Shown: piece by piece, positions 8,159 through 17,300 of the stretch | Numbering within the stretch: the first letter of the stretch is position 1 | How the letters are laid out: each line of letters opens with the position of its first letter | Assembly: GCF_027622855.1 (NCBI RefSeq) | Contig: NZ_JAPZVR010000013.1 | Coordinates: 1-32,230 of the forward strand | Length of the DNA: 32,230 nucleotides | Source: Glycomyces algeriensis | GTDB taxonomy: Bacteria; Actinomycetota; Actinomycetes; Mycobacteriales; Micromonosporaceae | Direction of reading: 5' to 3' | The notes under the pieces: generated by a model | Seen by the model: the letters and a program-made list of their open reading frames with translations, nothing else | Told to the model about the DNA's origin: nothing | The model's database searches: none | Position numbers and translations under genes: made by a program

Positions 8159-8455
8159 TCAGCCGTTGCGGTCGCGGAAGATCTGGTCCTTTCTGCGCCA
8201 GAGATCAATTGCGCGGTCGAGGACGGCGCGGGTGCGGGCCGGGTCGTCCTGGTTCAGCCAGGCGAGGTTGTCGGGGGCGGCGGCCAGGCGCGGGAGGCAG
8301 TCGAGATGGGTGACGTGGCCAAGGAGCGGTGGGGTGTGTTCTGTGAAGGTCAGTCGGAGGGTCGGTTCGTGCCATGCCCAGGCGAAGGCAAGGGTGCGGC
8401 CGTCGATCTCGCGGTAGCCGAGGACGGGCAGGCCGTCGGCGAAGCGGAGGGTCAT
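8159..8455 (-). CDS. Small hypothetical protein, third gene of a three-gene cassette
   Basis: The protein has 98 residues, from an ATG whose first bases overlap the stop of the preceding gene (ATGA). I do not recognise a family. The sequence is tryptophan-rich (FAWAWHE, LAWLNQ, LWRRK), with a strand-rich N-terminal half and a helical C-terminal half, and has no signal peptide or membrane segment. A longer open frame exists upstream to 8770, but that extension is Arg/Pro/His-rich, typical of an antisense or shifted reading of a GC-rich gene, and fully overlaps the gene before it. The ATGA-linked start is therefore preferred. It converges with the ATPase gene that ends at 8052. Confidence 0.65.
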   Translation of the reverse strand: MTLRFADGLPVLGYREIDGRTLAFAWAWHEPTLRLTFTEHTPPLLGHVTHLDCLPRLAAAPDNLAWLNQDDPARTRAVLDRAIDLWRRKDQIFRDRNG

Positions 8456-8763
8456 CCTTCGACCTCCGCTTCGTGGCGGGCGGCGTGGTGCCAGATGGCG
8501 GTGGTCTTGTCTTTGGCGTTGCGGCGCAGCGCGGTGGACCATTCGGCGCGGTAGAGGTGGAGGCGGGCGAACGGTGAGCCGATGCGGTTGATGTAGCCGA
8601 GGTCGACGGCGGGTTCGGGTGCGATGCGGCGCAGCCGGACGGAGGTGGTGGAGCCTCCGGAGAGTTGGTAGACCTCGATGCGTCGGTGCTCGAGGTTGAA
8701 GCGGCCCAAGACGATGCGCTCGGGATCGCGGCGGCCGGGGAGGTCGGGTTCGGTGCTCGTCAT
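8452..8763 (-). CDS. Small hypothetical protein, second gene of a three-gene cassette
   Basis: This 103-residue protein starts at an ATG that overlaps the stop of the first cassette gene by 4 bases, and its own stop overlaps the next start in the same way. Its middle (about residues 17-75) looks like a run of beta strands with conserved-looking aromatic residues, and the C-terminus (about 76-103) is a basic helix. I recognise no family. The frame continues upstream to 8901 but that part is Arg/Pro-rich and overlaps the first gene, so I reject it. The double ATGA linkage is good evidence that the frame is translated. Confidence 0.65.
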   Translation of the reverse strand: MTSTEPDLPGRRDPERIVLGRFNLEHRRIEVYQLSGGSTTSVRLRRIAPEPAVDLGYINRIGSPFARLHLYRAEWSTALRRNAKDKTTAIWHHAARHEAEVEG

Positions 8764-9011
8764 GCGGCACCGCCCCAGGTGAAGCCGATGAGCGTGGTGA
8801 GCACGTCCCGGAGCGAGTCGGAGCTGATCCGGGAGGCGAGGAGCTTCACGGCGGAGCGACGCTGCGGGCAGCCGTGGGCGCCCCACTTGTGGTTGCACCA
8901 TTCGCAGCGCAGGCGGCCGAAACCGAACCAGGTGCGGTACGGCTTGTGGAGTTCGAGGTCGATTTTGACCGAGGCCGGGACCGGGTCATGGCGTACGCTG
9001 AACGAGACCAC
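8760..9011 (-). CDS. Small cysteine-containing protein, first gene of a three-gene cassette
   Basis: The protein has 83 residues from a GTG at 9011-9009. A central CEWC(x7)C cluster with an intervening HKWGAHG segment (about residues 36-48) could bind one zinc ion. The N-terminal half looks strand-rich and the C-terminus helical. I cannot assign a family. A strong ribosome binding site (GGAG, 7 bases before the GTG) supports the start, but both it and the start codon lie inside a predicted hairpin (9007-9030). The stop overlaps the next gene's ATG. The gene lies 235 bases downstream of the RelE-UvrD gene on the same strand but has its own structured leader, so it is probably a separate unit. 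Confidence 0.7.
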   Translation of the reverse strand: MVSFSVRHDPVPASVKIDLELHKPYRTWFGFGRLRCEWCNHKWGAHGCPQRRSAVKLLASRISSDSLRDVLTTLIGFTWGGAA

Positions 9012-9030
9012 GAGAGGTCTCCTCTCTGGT
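9007..9030 (-). promoter_or_regulatory. Hairpin enclosing the Shine-Dalgarno sequence and start codon of the small cassette
   Basis: On the minus strand, ACCA plus GAGAGG pairs with CCTCTC and, after one bulged G, TGGT, leaving a 3-base loop (AGA). The ribosome binding site lies in the left arm and loop, and the GTG start lies in the right arm. Such a stem would hide the initiation site until opened by a protein, by RNA refolding or by a temperature change. The pairing is directly visible. The control role is inference. Confidence 0.5.
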
Positions 9031-9034
9031 AAGG

Positions 9035-9076
9035 GGCGGGCCGCCGGATTTCTGCCAAGGCCTCAGGCGGCCCGCC
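9035..9076 (-). promoter_or_regulatory. 11-bp GC hairpin in the leader of the small cassette
   Basis: GGCGGGCCGCC (9035-9045) and its exact reverse complement (9066-9076) flank a 20-base loop, directly upstream of the ribosome-binding-site hairpin. No T-run follows on the minus strand. It could act as an attenuator, a stabilising 5' stem, or a terminator for transcription arriving from the RelE-UvrD operon. Confidence 0.55.
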
Positions 9077-9103
9077 GCGTTTGATATTCGGTTGTTCTAA
9101 AGG

Positions 9104-9120
9104 ACGCGTGATACACGCGT
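9104..9120. promoter_or_regulatory. 17-bp palindrome, candidate operator
   Basis: ACGCGTG-ATA-CACGCGT is a perfect 7-bp inverted repeat with a 3-base centre, about 93 bases upstream of the small cassette start. Its size and symmetry fit a dimeric repressor site. AT-richer sequence on both sides is where a promoter would lie, although no hexamer pair is convincing. Confidence 0.45.
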
Positions 9121-9209
9121 GCTGAAACTGTTCCATGTCTTTTCGCCGTTTTCAAGGCACGACACGCCGACCAGACGAAAGCGTCTAGTTCGGGCGGTCG
9201 TTCTACGCC

Positions 9210-9231
9210 TGGCGGAACTCCTTCTCCGCCA
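9210..9231 (-). terminator. Weak hairpin just after the RelE-UvrD gene
   Basis: TGGCGGA (9210-9216) pairs with TCCGCCA (9225-9231) around an 8-base loop, 16 bases past the stop at 9247. There is no T-tract, as is common in high-GC actinobacteria, so a terminator role is possible but unproven. Confidence 0.35.
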
Positions 9232-9246
9232 ACAGAGTAGGCGGAA

Positions 9247-11385
9247 TCACGCTCGCAGGTTACTGATCAGGGGACTCGTGTCGCCGCCGTAGATCAGCAC
9301 GAGCTGATCGCGTGCCCTTGTGGCGGTGACGAAGAGCAGCGACCGCGCCTGCTGTTCCTTGCGGCGCAAGGTCGCCTTGTCATCCCCATCGACCGGACGC
9401 TGGTGATAGAGCGGGAAGTTCTCAGCGCCCAGGCCGAAGCAGATGACGTACTGGAACTCGAGCCCCTTCATCTGGAGCATGGTCGACACGCAGACCCGGC
9501 TCTCGCCGTCGCGCGGCTTGGCGTCCAGACCACTGACTTGCACGCCCTCCCGTTCCAGCGCGGACTTCGCGGTCCGCACAAGCTCGTTCGTCGGTGCGGC
9601 GACGCCGATGTCGGCCTTTGGATTCTCCGCACGCCATCGCTTGACCTGTTCGACGACCGCGTCGAGCTCGTCGCTCGAGCGGTCGGCCTTCTGAATCTCG
9701 ACGTGGCCGCCGCTGAGCACGGCGCGGTAGCCGTCGAGCGTGTCCGTCCCCTCGTCGAAGTCCTCGAAGTCGTCGTCGCCGAGGAACGACAGGGTCCGGC
9801 GAAGGATCTCGCGGCTGGTGCGGTAGTTGAGCTTGAGACGAGAGGAGCGGCCGCGAATGTTGACGCCGAGGCTGGAGAGGACGATCGGCTTCTGGTAGAG
9901 CCGCTGGTGGGCGTCCGCGGCGAGGAACAGGTCGTTCGGGCCTTCGGCGACCAGGTTCCGGACCATCCGCCAGTGCTGCGGGCTGAGGTCCTGCGCCTCG
10001 TCCACCAGGATGTGCGCGTACGGGTACTTCCCTTGGGCGGCATTCGCTTCCGCATGCGCGGCGGCGATGGCGGCGATCTTCTCGAAGGTGGTCTTGTCCT
10101 CGCGCTCAAGGAGGGCCTCGAATCGCCGGGTGAGCTCCCAGACGACGTTCCGCTCGGCCCGGCTGAGCCTGCGGCCGCGGCCCCGCCGGGGCGCCTGCAG
10201 GTACTCGGCGCGCTCGCTCAAGCCGAGCGCGAGCACCACGTCCTTGTACTCCTCCTCGAGGAACGACGCGCTGAAGCCGTCGGCGATCTGGCCGGCCTGG
10301 ATGATGGCCTCCTCCCAGAGGCGCCGAACCTCCGCGTCGCTCGCGCGATCCCGGTTCCCCTGCTGCTCGCCGAGCGCCTCGACAAAGTAGTCGCGAGCCA
10401 GCTTGTCCACATGGGCCACATCGATGAGAGCGGCGGTCTGCTTGCCGCCGAGGGTCAGGATCTTGTTCTTGATGTCCCCGGCCAGCGCCTTGTTGAAGGT
10501 AGCGACGAGGATGCGTCCGTCGAAGCCCTCTCGCCGGGACAGTTCGCGGGCGCGGTGAATGATGACCACGGTCTTACCGGTGCCTGGGCCGCCGGAGATG
10601 CGGGCGGGGCCGCTGTAGTCCTTGGTCGCGGCGGCGCGCTGGCCCGGGTGGAGGAACAGGCGCCACTTCGACCAGTCCTCTGAGAGGATCGCGTCGATGA
10701 CGGCGTCGGAGGAGGTCATGCGGTCGGCGCTGCGTTCGAGCGCCTCGTCGAAGTTCTTGGCCGGTTGGCTTGCGGAGGAGGGCTCGGTGACTTCGGCGTA
10801 GACCTCTTCGAAGGTAGAGCCGAGCAGGAGCGATTCGAGCACCTTGTGCGAGAGGCCGGTGGTGTCATTGAGGAACGCTTCGGCTTCTTCTTCGGTTCGC
10901 AAGGCGCGCACCGAGGGGATGAAGCGCTCGTTGACACCCAGTTCGATCAGTTGGGCATCGGTCCAGGCCTGGAATGGCCCGGACTCGTCCACCGGCTTCC
11001 GGGCGGGCCGGTCGGCGGTCTCGACGGCGACGCCGGGAGGGACGACGGTGTACTCGACCCGGCCGTCGGTGTTGCTGTAGGTGAAAACCGTCCGCTTGAT
11101 CTCGTCGTACACCTCATGACCGCCGACACGGACGAGCGTCCAGACGCTCCCCTGCGCGGGCAGGAAGATCGCGCGGATGCTCTGGTCGACGCGGGCGGAG
11201 TACAGCTCCTGCTTGCCGGCGTAGAGCTTCTCGAGGTTCAGGCCGGGGTTCTCGTAGTTCTGCTGGAACTTGCCCTGGAATGCGGTGAACTTCGCGCCGA
11301 AGCCCCTGTCGCCCTTGCACAGGCGACTGATGTCGTTGATCGCCGATTCCTCGATCTGGATGCGGGCGGTGTTATCGGCGCTCAC
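9247..11385 (-). CDS. UvrD/Rep-type superfamily 1 helicase with N-terminal RelE/ParE-like domain
   Basis: The 712-residue protein starts at a GTG that overlaps the preceding helicase gene by 14 bases and has an AGGAGG site 6 bases upstream. Residues about 8-100 match the RelE/ParE toxin fold in layout, including LYSARVDQSIRAIF, a WTLVRVGGHEVYDEI strand-turn segment, and an upstream helical pair. The helicase part has Walker A GGPGTGKT (about 265-272), Walker B VDEAQD (about 461-466), NYRTSREI (about 520-527), a QMKGLEF segment (about 638-644) and the C-terminal VTATRARDQL motif (about 686-695). It ends the DISARM-like operon, where canonical DISARM would have the PLD protein DrmC. The RelE-like domain may bind ribosome, RNA or DNA ends. 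Its catalytic competence cannot be judged here. The helicase call is firm and the RelE-like call is good. Confidence 0.9.
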   Translation of the reverse strand: MSADNTARIQIEESAINDISRLCKGDRGFGAKFTAFQGKFQQNYENPGLNLEKLYAGKQELYSARVDQSIRAIFLPAQGSVWTLVRVGGHEVYDEIKRTVFTYSNTDGRVEYTVVPPGVAVETADRPARKPVDESGPFQAWTDAQLIELGVNERFIPSVRALRTEEEAEAFLNDTTGLSHKVLESLLLGSTFEEVYAEVTEPSSASQPAKNFDEALERSADRMTSSDAVIDAILSEDWSKWRLFLHPGQRAAATKDYSGPARISGGPGTGKTVVIIHRARELSRREGFDGRILVATFNKALAGDIKNKILTLGGKQTAALIDVAHVDKLARDYFVEALGEQQGNRDRASDAEVRRLWEEAIIQAGQIADGFSASFLEEEYKDVVLALGLSERAEYLQAPRRGRGRRLSRAERNVVWELTRRFEALLEREDKTTFEKIAAIAAAHAEANAAQGKYPYAHILVDEAQDLSPQHWRMVRNLVAEGPNDLFLAADAHQRLYQKPIVLSSLGVNIRGRSSRLKLNYRTSREILRRTLSFLGDDDFEDFDEGTDTLDGYRAVLSGGHVEIQKADRSSDELDAVVEQVKRWRAENPKADIGVAAPTNELVRTAKSALEREGVQVSGLDAKPRDGESRVCVSTMLQMKGLEFQYVICFGLGAENFPLYHQRPVDGDDKATLRRKEQQARSLLFVTATRARDQLVLIYGGDTSPLISNLRA

Positions 11386-14300
11386 TCGGTTCCTCCTCGG
11401 TAGGGGTGCCGTTCGTCAAGAGTTGCAGGAGTGCTTCACGGTCCCAATTGGACAGCGTGTCGGCCTGCCAGCCGGCTTTGCGGTACTCGGAGATGGACTC
11501 GCTGCTGTCGATGCGTCCCACCGGGTCGGCGAAGACGGAGATAAGCAGGTTGGGCCAGGCGAGTTCGGCCGCGAACCCGTCGATGTGCTCTTCGCCGATC
11601 TGCGGGGCCGGTGCGCCGCCGGCGAGCAGTTCTTCCGCGAGCCGGCGCATGTCGTCGCCCTCGATGTCGCCCAGCAGCGCCGCCCCGTGGAAGGATGCGT
11701 CGACCCTGACCGGCTCGCGTGGCGGGGCGAGTTGCGGCATTCCCTTGGCCCGCAGAGCGAAGGCGTCATCCGGAGCGAGAAACTGCAGGACGTTCGACCA
11801 GCGCAGCCAGTTCCGCCATGCCTCGCGGTAGGACTTGATCAACCGGTCGTCGACGTCGGGGTCGTCGTCGAATACGATCTCGGCGACAACTGGTGCAGTC
11901 TGGAGGTCGTGTCCGGCGAAGCCGACGGCAATGTTGAGGTACGGCGATTTGCGGACCGCGCCCATGCCCCCGGCGCCCGGCGCGGGATCGCCGCCGCGGG
12001 CCAGCGCCGCCACCGCGTCCTCGACCGCGCCCGAGTCGAACTGCACGATCGGGGCACGGTTCTCCCCCATCTGTGTCTCGACCAGCAGCGCCGCGCACGC
12101 GGCTCGGGCGATGACCCGCTGCTCCTCGGCGTCGGGGTGGGCGAGGTAGTCGAACAGGAACGACAACGGATTCTGGGTGATCTCTTCCTTCAGCTTCTCG
12201 ACCGGGATGCCGAACTCCTGCGCCGCGGCCTGCTGCGCCTGAAATCCGAGGAGCGCCTCATAAGCTCCGGACTTCCCTTGCAGCCGTTCGACATCCTGCC
12301 AGGTGGCGGCGAAGACGCGGCGTCCCGCGTCAATCAGCGCACCGCGCTTGGCGGCGTCGTCGCTGGTGCGCGGGATCTTGCCCTGATCGCGCCGGTCCCG
12401 ATTGAAGCCGGGCTGGGCGTGGTAGTCGAACCCGTCGAGGTAGAGCAGGACGGTCTCGGGCGGGCCGTCGATCCGGGTGAACGTGTAGTCGGGGAGCGTG
12501 TCGACCGCGTCGTCCCGGTGCTGGGTGCGCATCCGCCAGCGCGTGACGGGTGCTCCCGTGGGCATGAAGGTCAGTTCGCGCTCGTACTTGGCGGCCTTCG
12601 CAATGCTGAAGGTCTCGTCATGCGTGGCCATCTCGTGCAGGGCCTCGTTGAACCGCTTCTCGAGACGCGAGTCGGCCTTCTCGTTGAGGGAGATGTCGCC
12701 GATCCCGGAGTTCGCCTCCATCGCCCAGCCGTCGAGGAGCCGTTCGAGCAGGTTCGCGGCGGCGGTACGGCTGATGTGCGGATAGTGGCGCTCCCGGGTG
12801 TAGAGCAGCAGGCACCGGTGGCAGGCGGTGCCGCAGTCGCAGGCCTCGCAGAACTGCAAGGCCTCCTGGAGGACCTTGCGCATCGCTTCCGGGTCAGAGA
12901 GCTGCTTGAGGTAGCCGGTGCCGGAGCGCAACTGGTCGAACAGGACGGTGAACACGCGGGCGGCGGGCGGCGCGTCCGTGCCTGGCTTCTTCGCATCGGC
13001 CATCGTGCAGGTGACGGTGTCGAGGTGGCTGGTGTCGCCGCGGAAGTACTTATTGATGCCGGCGGTGAGGGCGGCCTGAAACGAGAGGATCGCCTGGACG
13101 TCCTCGGTGTCGCGCATGGGCAGCAGGAACCGCAGCACCTCGGTGTCGAGCTCGTGCGCGAGCAGGACCTTCCGGTGCTGAGTGCCGTTGTCGCGGTTAG
13201 GGCACCAGTGCCTGTGGTGGCGCTTCTCGGGGTCGGCCTCGGGGTTCCAGCGGGGGTCGCCCTTGCCGGTCGGGTCCGTGTCGAGCCCGGTCCCGCCGCA
13301 CTCGGGACAGACCCAGAACGGGTTGAGTGTGCGCTCCTCCCCCGCAAAGTGCACCTTGTCGCCGGGCGATTCGGTCCTGGGGACGGGCCCGAGGTTGACG
13401 CGGCGGACGACGGCTTCCGGGGTGTAGTCGAACCCGAAGTTTCCGCCCGTGGAGCGCCATGACTGCGCGGGCACGGTCACTTCCGCGGTGGTGATCGTGT
13501 TGTAGAGGCGCTGGTCGCGGGTGTCGTCACGGTCGTCGATGCGGATGTCGGCGGCGCGGTCATAGGCGTACACCGTGAGCGGGACGGCCACATCGTGGCA
13601 GTTGCCGATGTCGGAGACGTCGGTACCGCAGTGCCCGCAGCGCAGCCGCGTCTCGGCCTCCAAGCCCTTTGCAACGGACCCGCAAGACGGGCAGATGTTC
13701 CAGGTCTCGATCACCTCGGCGTCCTTGCCGCCCAGGTCGATTCCCTTGACCTCGTGGGCGTAGCCGCGGAAGTAAACGTGGTTGCCTGGCGCGAACTCGG
13801 TGATGGCGCTGCTCGCCGGGCGCGCGTAGTCGCGCAGCTCGGTGACGTACTCGCGCTGCGCGTCAGGACTGTCCTGCCGCACGAACGTCAAGGTCGCCTC
13901 GAGGTTCACGCTGGAGTCGATGAGGGCGTAGTTCGGGAGCAGCCCGCCTTCGGTGAGCGCAGTGTGCGCGGTCATGCCGTGCTCGATGTCCGAGAGGCGT
14001 TTGCCGACCGCCCGGATCTCGGCGTTCAGAATGCGCAGGTCCCGCTGCTTGTCGGGCCGCGTCTCGGGTGCGGCCTCCAGGATCTTGCGGGCATCGCGCA
14101 ACTGGTCGCGACGGCCGCGCAGCCGCGCCAGGCCCGCTTCCCAGCGCTCGGCGGCGGTCTTGACATCGCGTTCGATGCCCGCGCTCGCCCACTGCCGCAG
14201 GTCTGCAGCGACCTCCGAACCGATCCGATCCCCGAACAGGTCGCAGAACTCAACGCCGAACACCGGTGCGCCTACGAGCGCCGCCTCAGTGAAGCCTTCA

Positions 14301-17300
14301 AGCCACCTGCCTTGACCGAACACCTCCCCTGCCAAGCGCGGCAACGGCTTCACACCGGAGAGCACTCCCCGCGCGGCCTTGTCCACCAGGAACGCGGTGT
14401 ACTGGCGTCGCAGGATCGCGCTCGCTTCGAGCCGTGCCCCGGGCGGACGGATGTCCCCGTTGATCATCAGATCCGGGTCGGTGAAGTACGCGAGGTCGCG
14501 CGGCCGACGGTCGGCGAACGCGATCGTGAGCGCATTGCCGGTAGTGCGACCGGCACGGCCGGACCTCTGCACGTACGAGGCGGGCGCGGGCGGGATGCCG
14601 GCGAGGGCAACGGTCGAGAGGTCGCCGATGTCGATGCCGAGTTCGAGGGTGGAGGTCGCGGTGAGCACGTTCGGCGCGTCCCAGGAGGAGGCGTGCTTGA
14701 ACTGCTCCTCGACCTTCTCGCGCTGCTCGCGGCTGAGGATGCCCGTGTGCTCGGCGGCCTGGAGACGCAGCACATCTCCGGCGGTGTAGCGGTCGAAGTA
14801 GTACTCGTCGTGCCAGGTGGCCTCGCGCATCGTGCCGCTGCACCGCCAACGCGGACACGGCGTCGCCATCCAGGCCTCGCGTTCGTCGGGATGCACGGTC
14901 CGCTGCCAGGAGCACACGTCGCATCCGACTTGGGATCTCGCTGCGTCCTCTTTGGAGAGCAGTGAGAGGTGGATCCTCCCGGCGGTCAACGCGTACACCG
15001 TGTTCGCCCCGGTGGAGATGCGGCTGACCACGCCTTGATCGGCGAGGAGCCGCATCAGCTCCCGCAGGTACTTGCGGGACTCAATTGGGTTGAGGTGCAG
15101 GACCCGCCGCGTCCAGTCGGTCAGCCAGGTTTCGCCGTTGGTCTCGAGCCGGTCGAACTGGGTCCGGTTCCGATTGCCGTCGAGCATGAACGTCGGGGCC
15201 GAGACTCCATCGGGGAACGCCGGCATGCCGGGCTCGCGCCCGCCCCAGACGTTCCAGCGCTTCGAGCCGTCGTTCCGGACCCACTCGCGCAGCCACTCGT
15301 GCCAGATCCCGCCGCGCATCTGCAGGCGGTCCAGCACGCCACGGGCGTGCCAGGCCAGATCCTCGGGCTCGATCGGAATGAGCGACTGGCGGGCACCACT
15401 GCGCCGCAAAGCATCCCGCAGGAGCGGACGAACCTCTTCAGGCAGATCGACCGTCGTGGCGACCACGCCGGTCCTCTCCAAGGTGCGGCCCGCGTAGGAG
15501 CGGAGACCGAATTCGAGCATCAGGGCGAGCGCTAGGCGCTGGCCGACGAACCGCCAAGTGCCTTCGGAGCCTTGATCATCGCCACTGAGCAGCTTCGCGA
15601 CGCCGGGGTTCGGGTGAAGATCCGCCGGAATGACACCACCGAGGGCTTCTGGGTTCTCAGCCATGCCGATCAGCGCAGCAGCAGCGGCTTCGGCCAGATC
15701 GGGATTGTCGAGGTTCTGGAGGATCGCCGCGAAGTGCGTGCGCAGCGAGAAGTTCCCGGCGCGGGCCGAGAGGAACCCGGCCCGGTGTGCGGCGTCCTGC
15801 ACGGAGTCGTTGAACAGCAGGGCTTTTGCCTGATCCCCGCTTTCGGGGTCCACGGCGTGCTGGAACACCTCGGTGAGGACGACTGAGGAGAGCGTGGCGA
15901 GGCCTGCACCGATGAAGCGGATCGCGTTCTCGTTCCCGCAGGCGGGACAGCGCTCGGAACGGGCGGACTCGTCGCTGTCGAGATCGACCAGGACTGCCGT
16001 GCCGGTGCCTCCGGGGAGGTAGTCGGCCAAGGTCTCGCCCTCGAGGAGCTTGAGCGGAGGGTTGTCCTCGATGCGGGCCCTCGGATCGAAGGAGTGCTCT
16101 TCGCGATTGTAAGCGGCGATGAGGGCGCGAGTCTGCTTCCGGTCTACGCGGGCCTGGACGTAGATCTCGGCGGGGTTGAGCTTCAGCTCGTCGTTGCGTG
16201 GTGGTTTGGTCTTGACCATCCATCCGGAGCGCCCGCAGTGGCGGCAGGAGATTGCGGGCAGCCAGCGGCCGGACTCAGGGAGGCTGGTCGACCAGGCGAA
16301 CGCGATCGGCTCTTCTTCGGTTTGCGGCACATTGCGGAGGAGACGGGAGACGGACCTGATCCAGAAGTGCGTCTCGACGTGCAGCAGCGGACGATTCCCG
16401 ATGCGCGCCCACGAGATCAGGGCTAGCAGACGCTCCAGCGCAATCACGGCATCGTCGTGGCCGGCGACTGAGTCCCAGGCCTGCTTCCAGGGGTACATCA
16501 TCCAGCCGGTGAGGCTGTCGTAGAACTTGTCTGCGGTGATGAGCTTCCCGGACGCGAACCCGTCGAGCACCGCCATGAGGAGCGGGTGGCTCCGCAGCTT
16601 CTCCCCCGCTTCCTGCGGGGTGAGGTTCGCCGAGCCGAGGATCGCCTTGCAGACATCGGCGATCGCTTCGCGGTGCTCGTACGGATCCGGCAGCGCGGCA
16701 ATCTCCTGGACGCTCGGTTCCAGCTGACGCTCATTGGTCGGCTTCACGAACTCCATGGCGCTCAAGCGGTCTTCACCGATGACCGAGCCAGGGGCGAAGT
16801 CGCGTCCGAAGATCGCGGACGCGACCTCACGGGCCTGCTCGTCATCGCCGAGCGTGGCCGAGGTTGCGACGGGGGTCGGGTCGGTGTTGCTTGCCGCCTT
16901 GAGACGGCGCAGGAGCATCGCGACGTCGGTGCCTTGGGCGCCATTGAAAGTGTGGAACTCGTCGATGACCAGGTAGGTGAGGTTGCCGTCGGCCCAGAGC
17001 GGCGCGTCCTCGGCTCGGGTGAGGAGCAGGTCGAGCATTTTGTAGTTGGTGAGGAGGAGGTCCGGCGGCGACTGACGCATGTCGGAGCGCTCAGTGAGGA
17101 GTCGACGGTACGACTTTGCGGACTGCTCACCGACGTAGAGACCGGCGGTGACGCCCGCGAGTTCTTTGTTGTCGGCAAGCATTTCATCAAGGCGCCCAGC
17201 CTGGTCCGTGGCTAGGGCGTTCATCGGATAGATGATGACGGCCTTGACACCAGGCTCGGAGGCGTGACGAGCGCAGTGGTCGAGGACGGGGACTAGGAAC

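Noticed and set aside
8456..8770. Upstream extension of the third small cassette frame
   Set aside because: The extra residues are Arg/Pro/His-rich low-complexity translation of an overlapping gene in another frame. The ATGA-linked start is better.
11270..13462. Long plus-strand open frame opposite the giant helicase
   Set aside because: It is Val/Gly/Glu/Leu-rich without recognisable motifs and lies antisense to a gene with clear helicase and DUF1998 motifs, a common effect in high-GC DNA.
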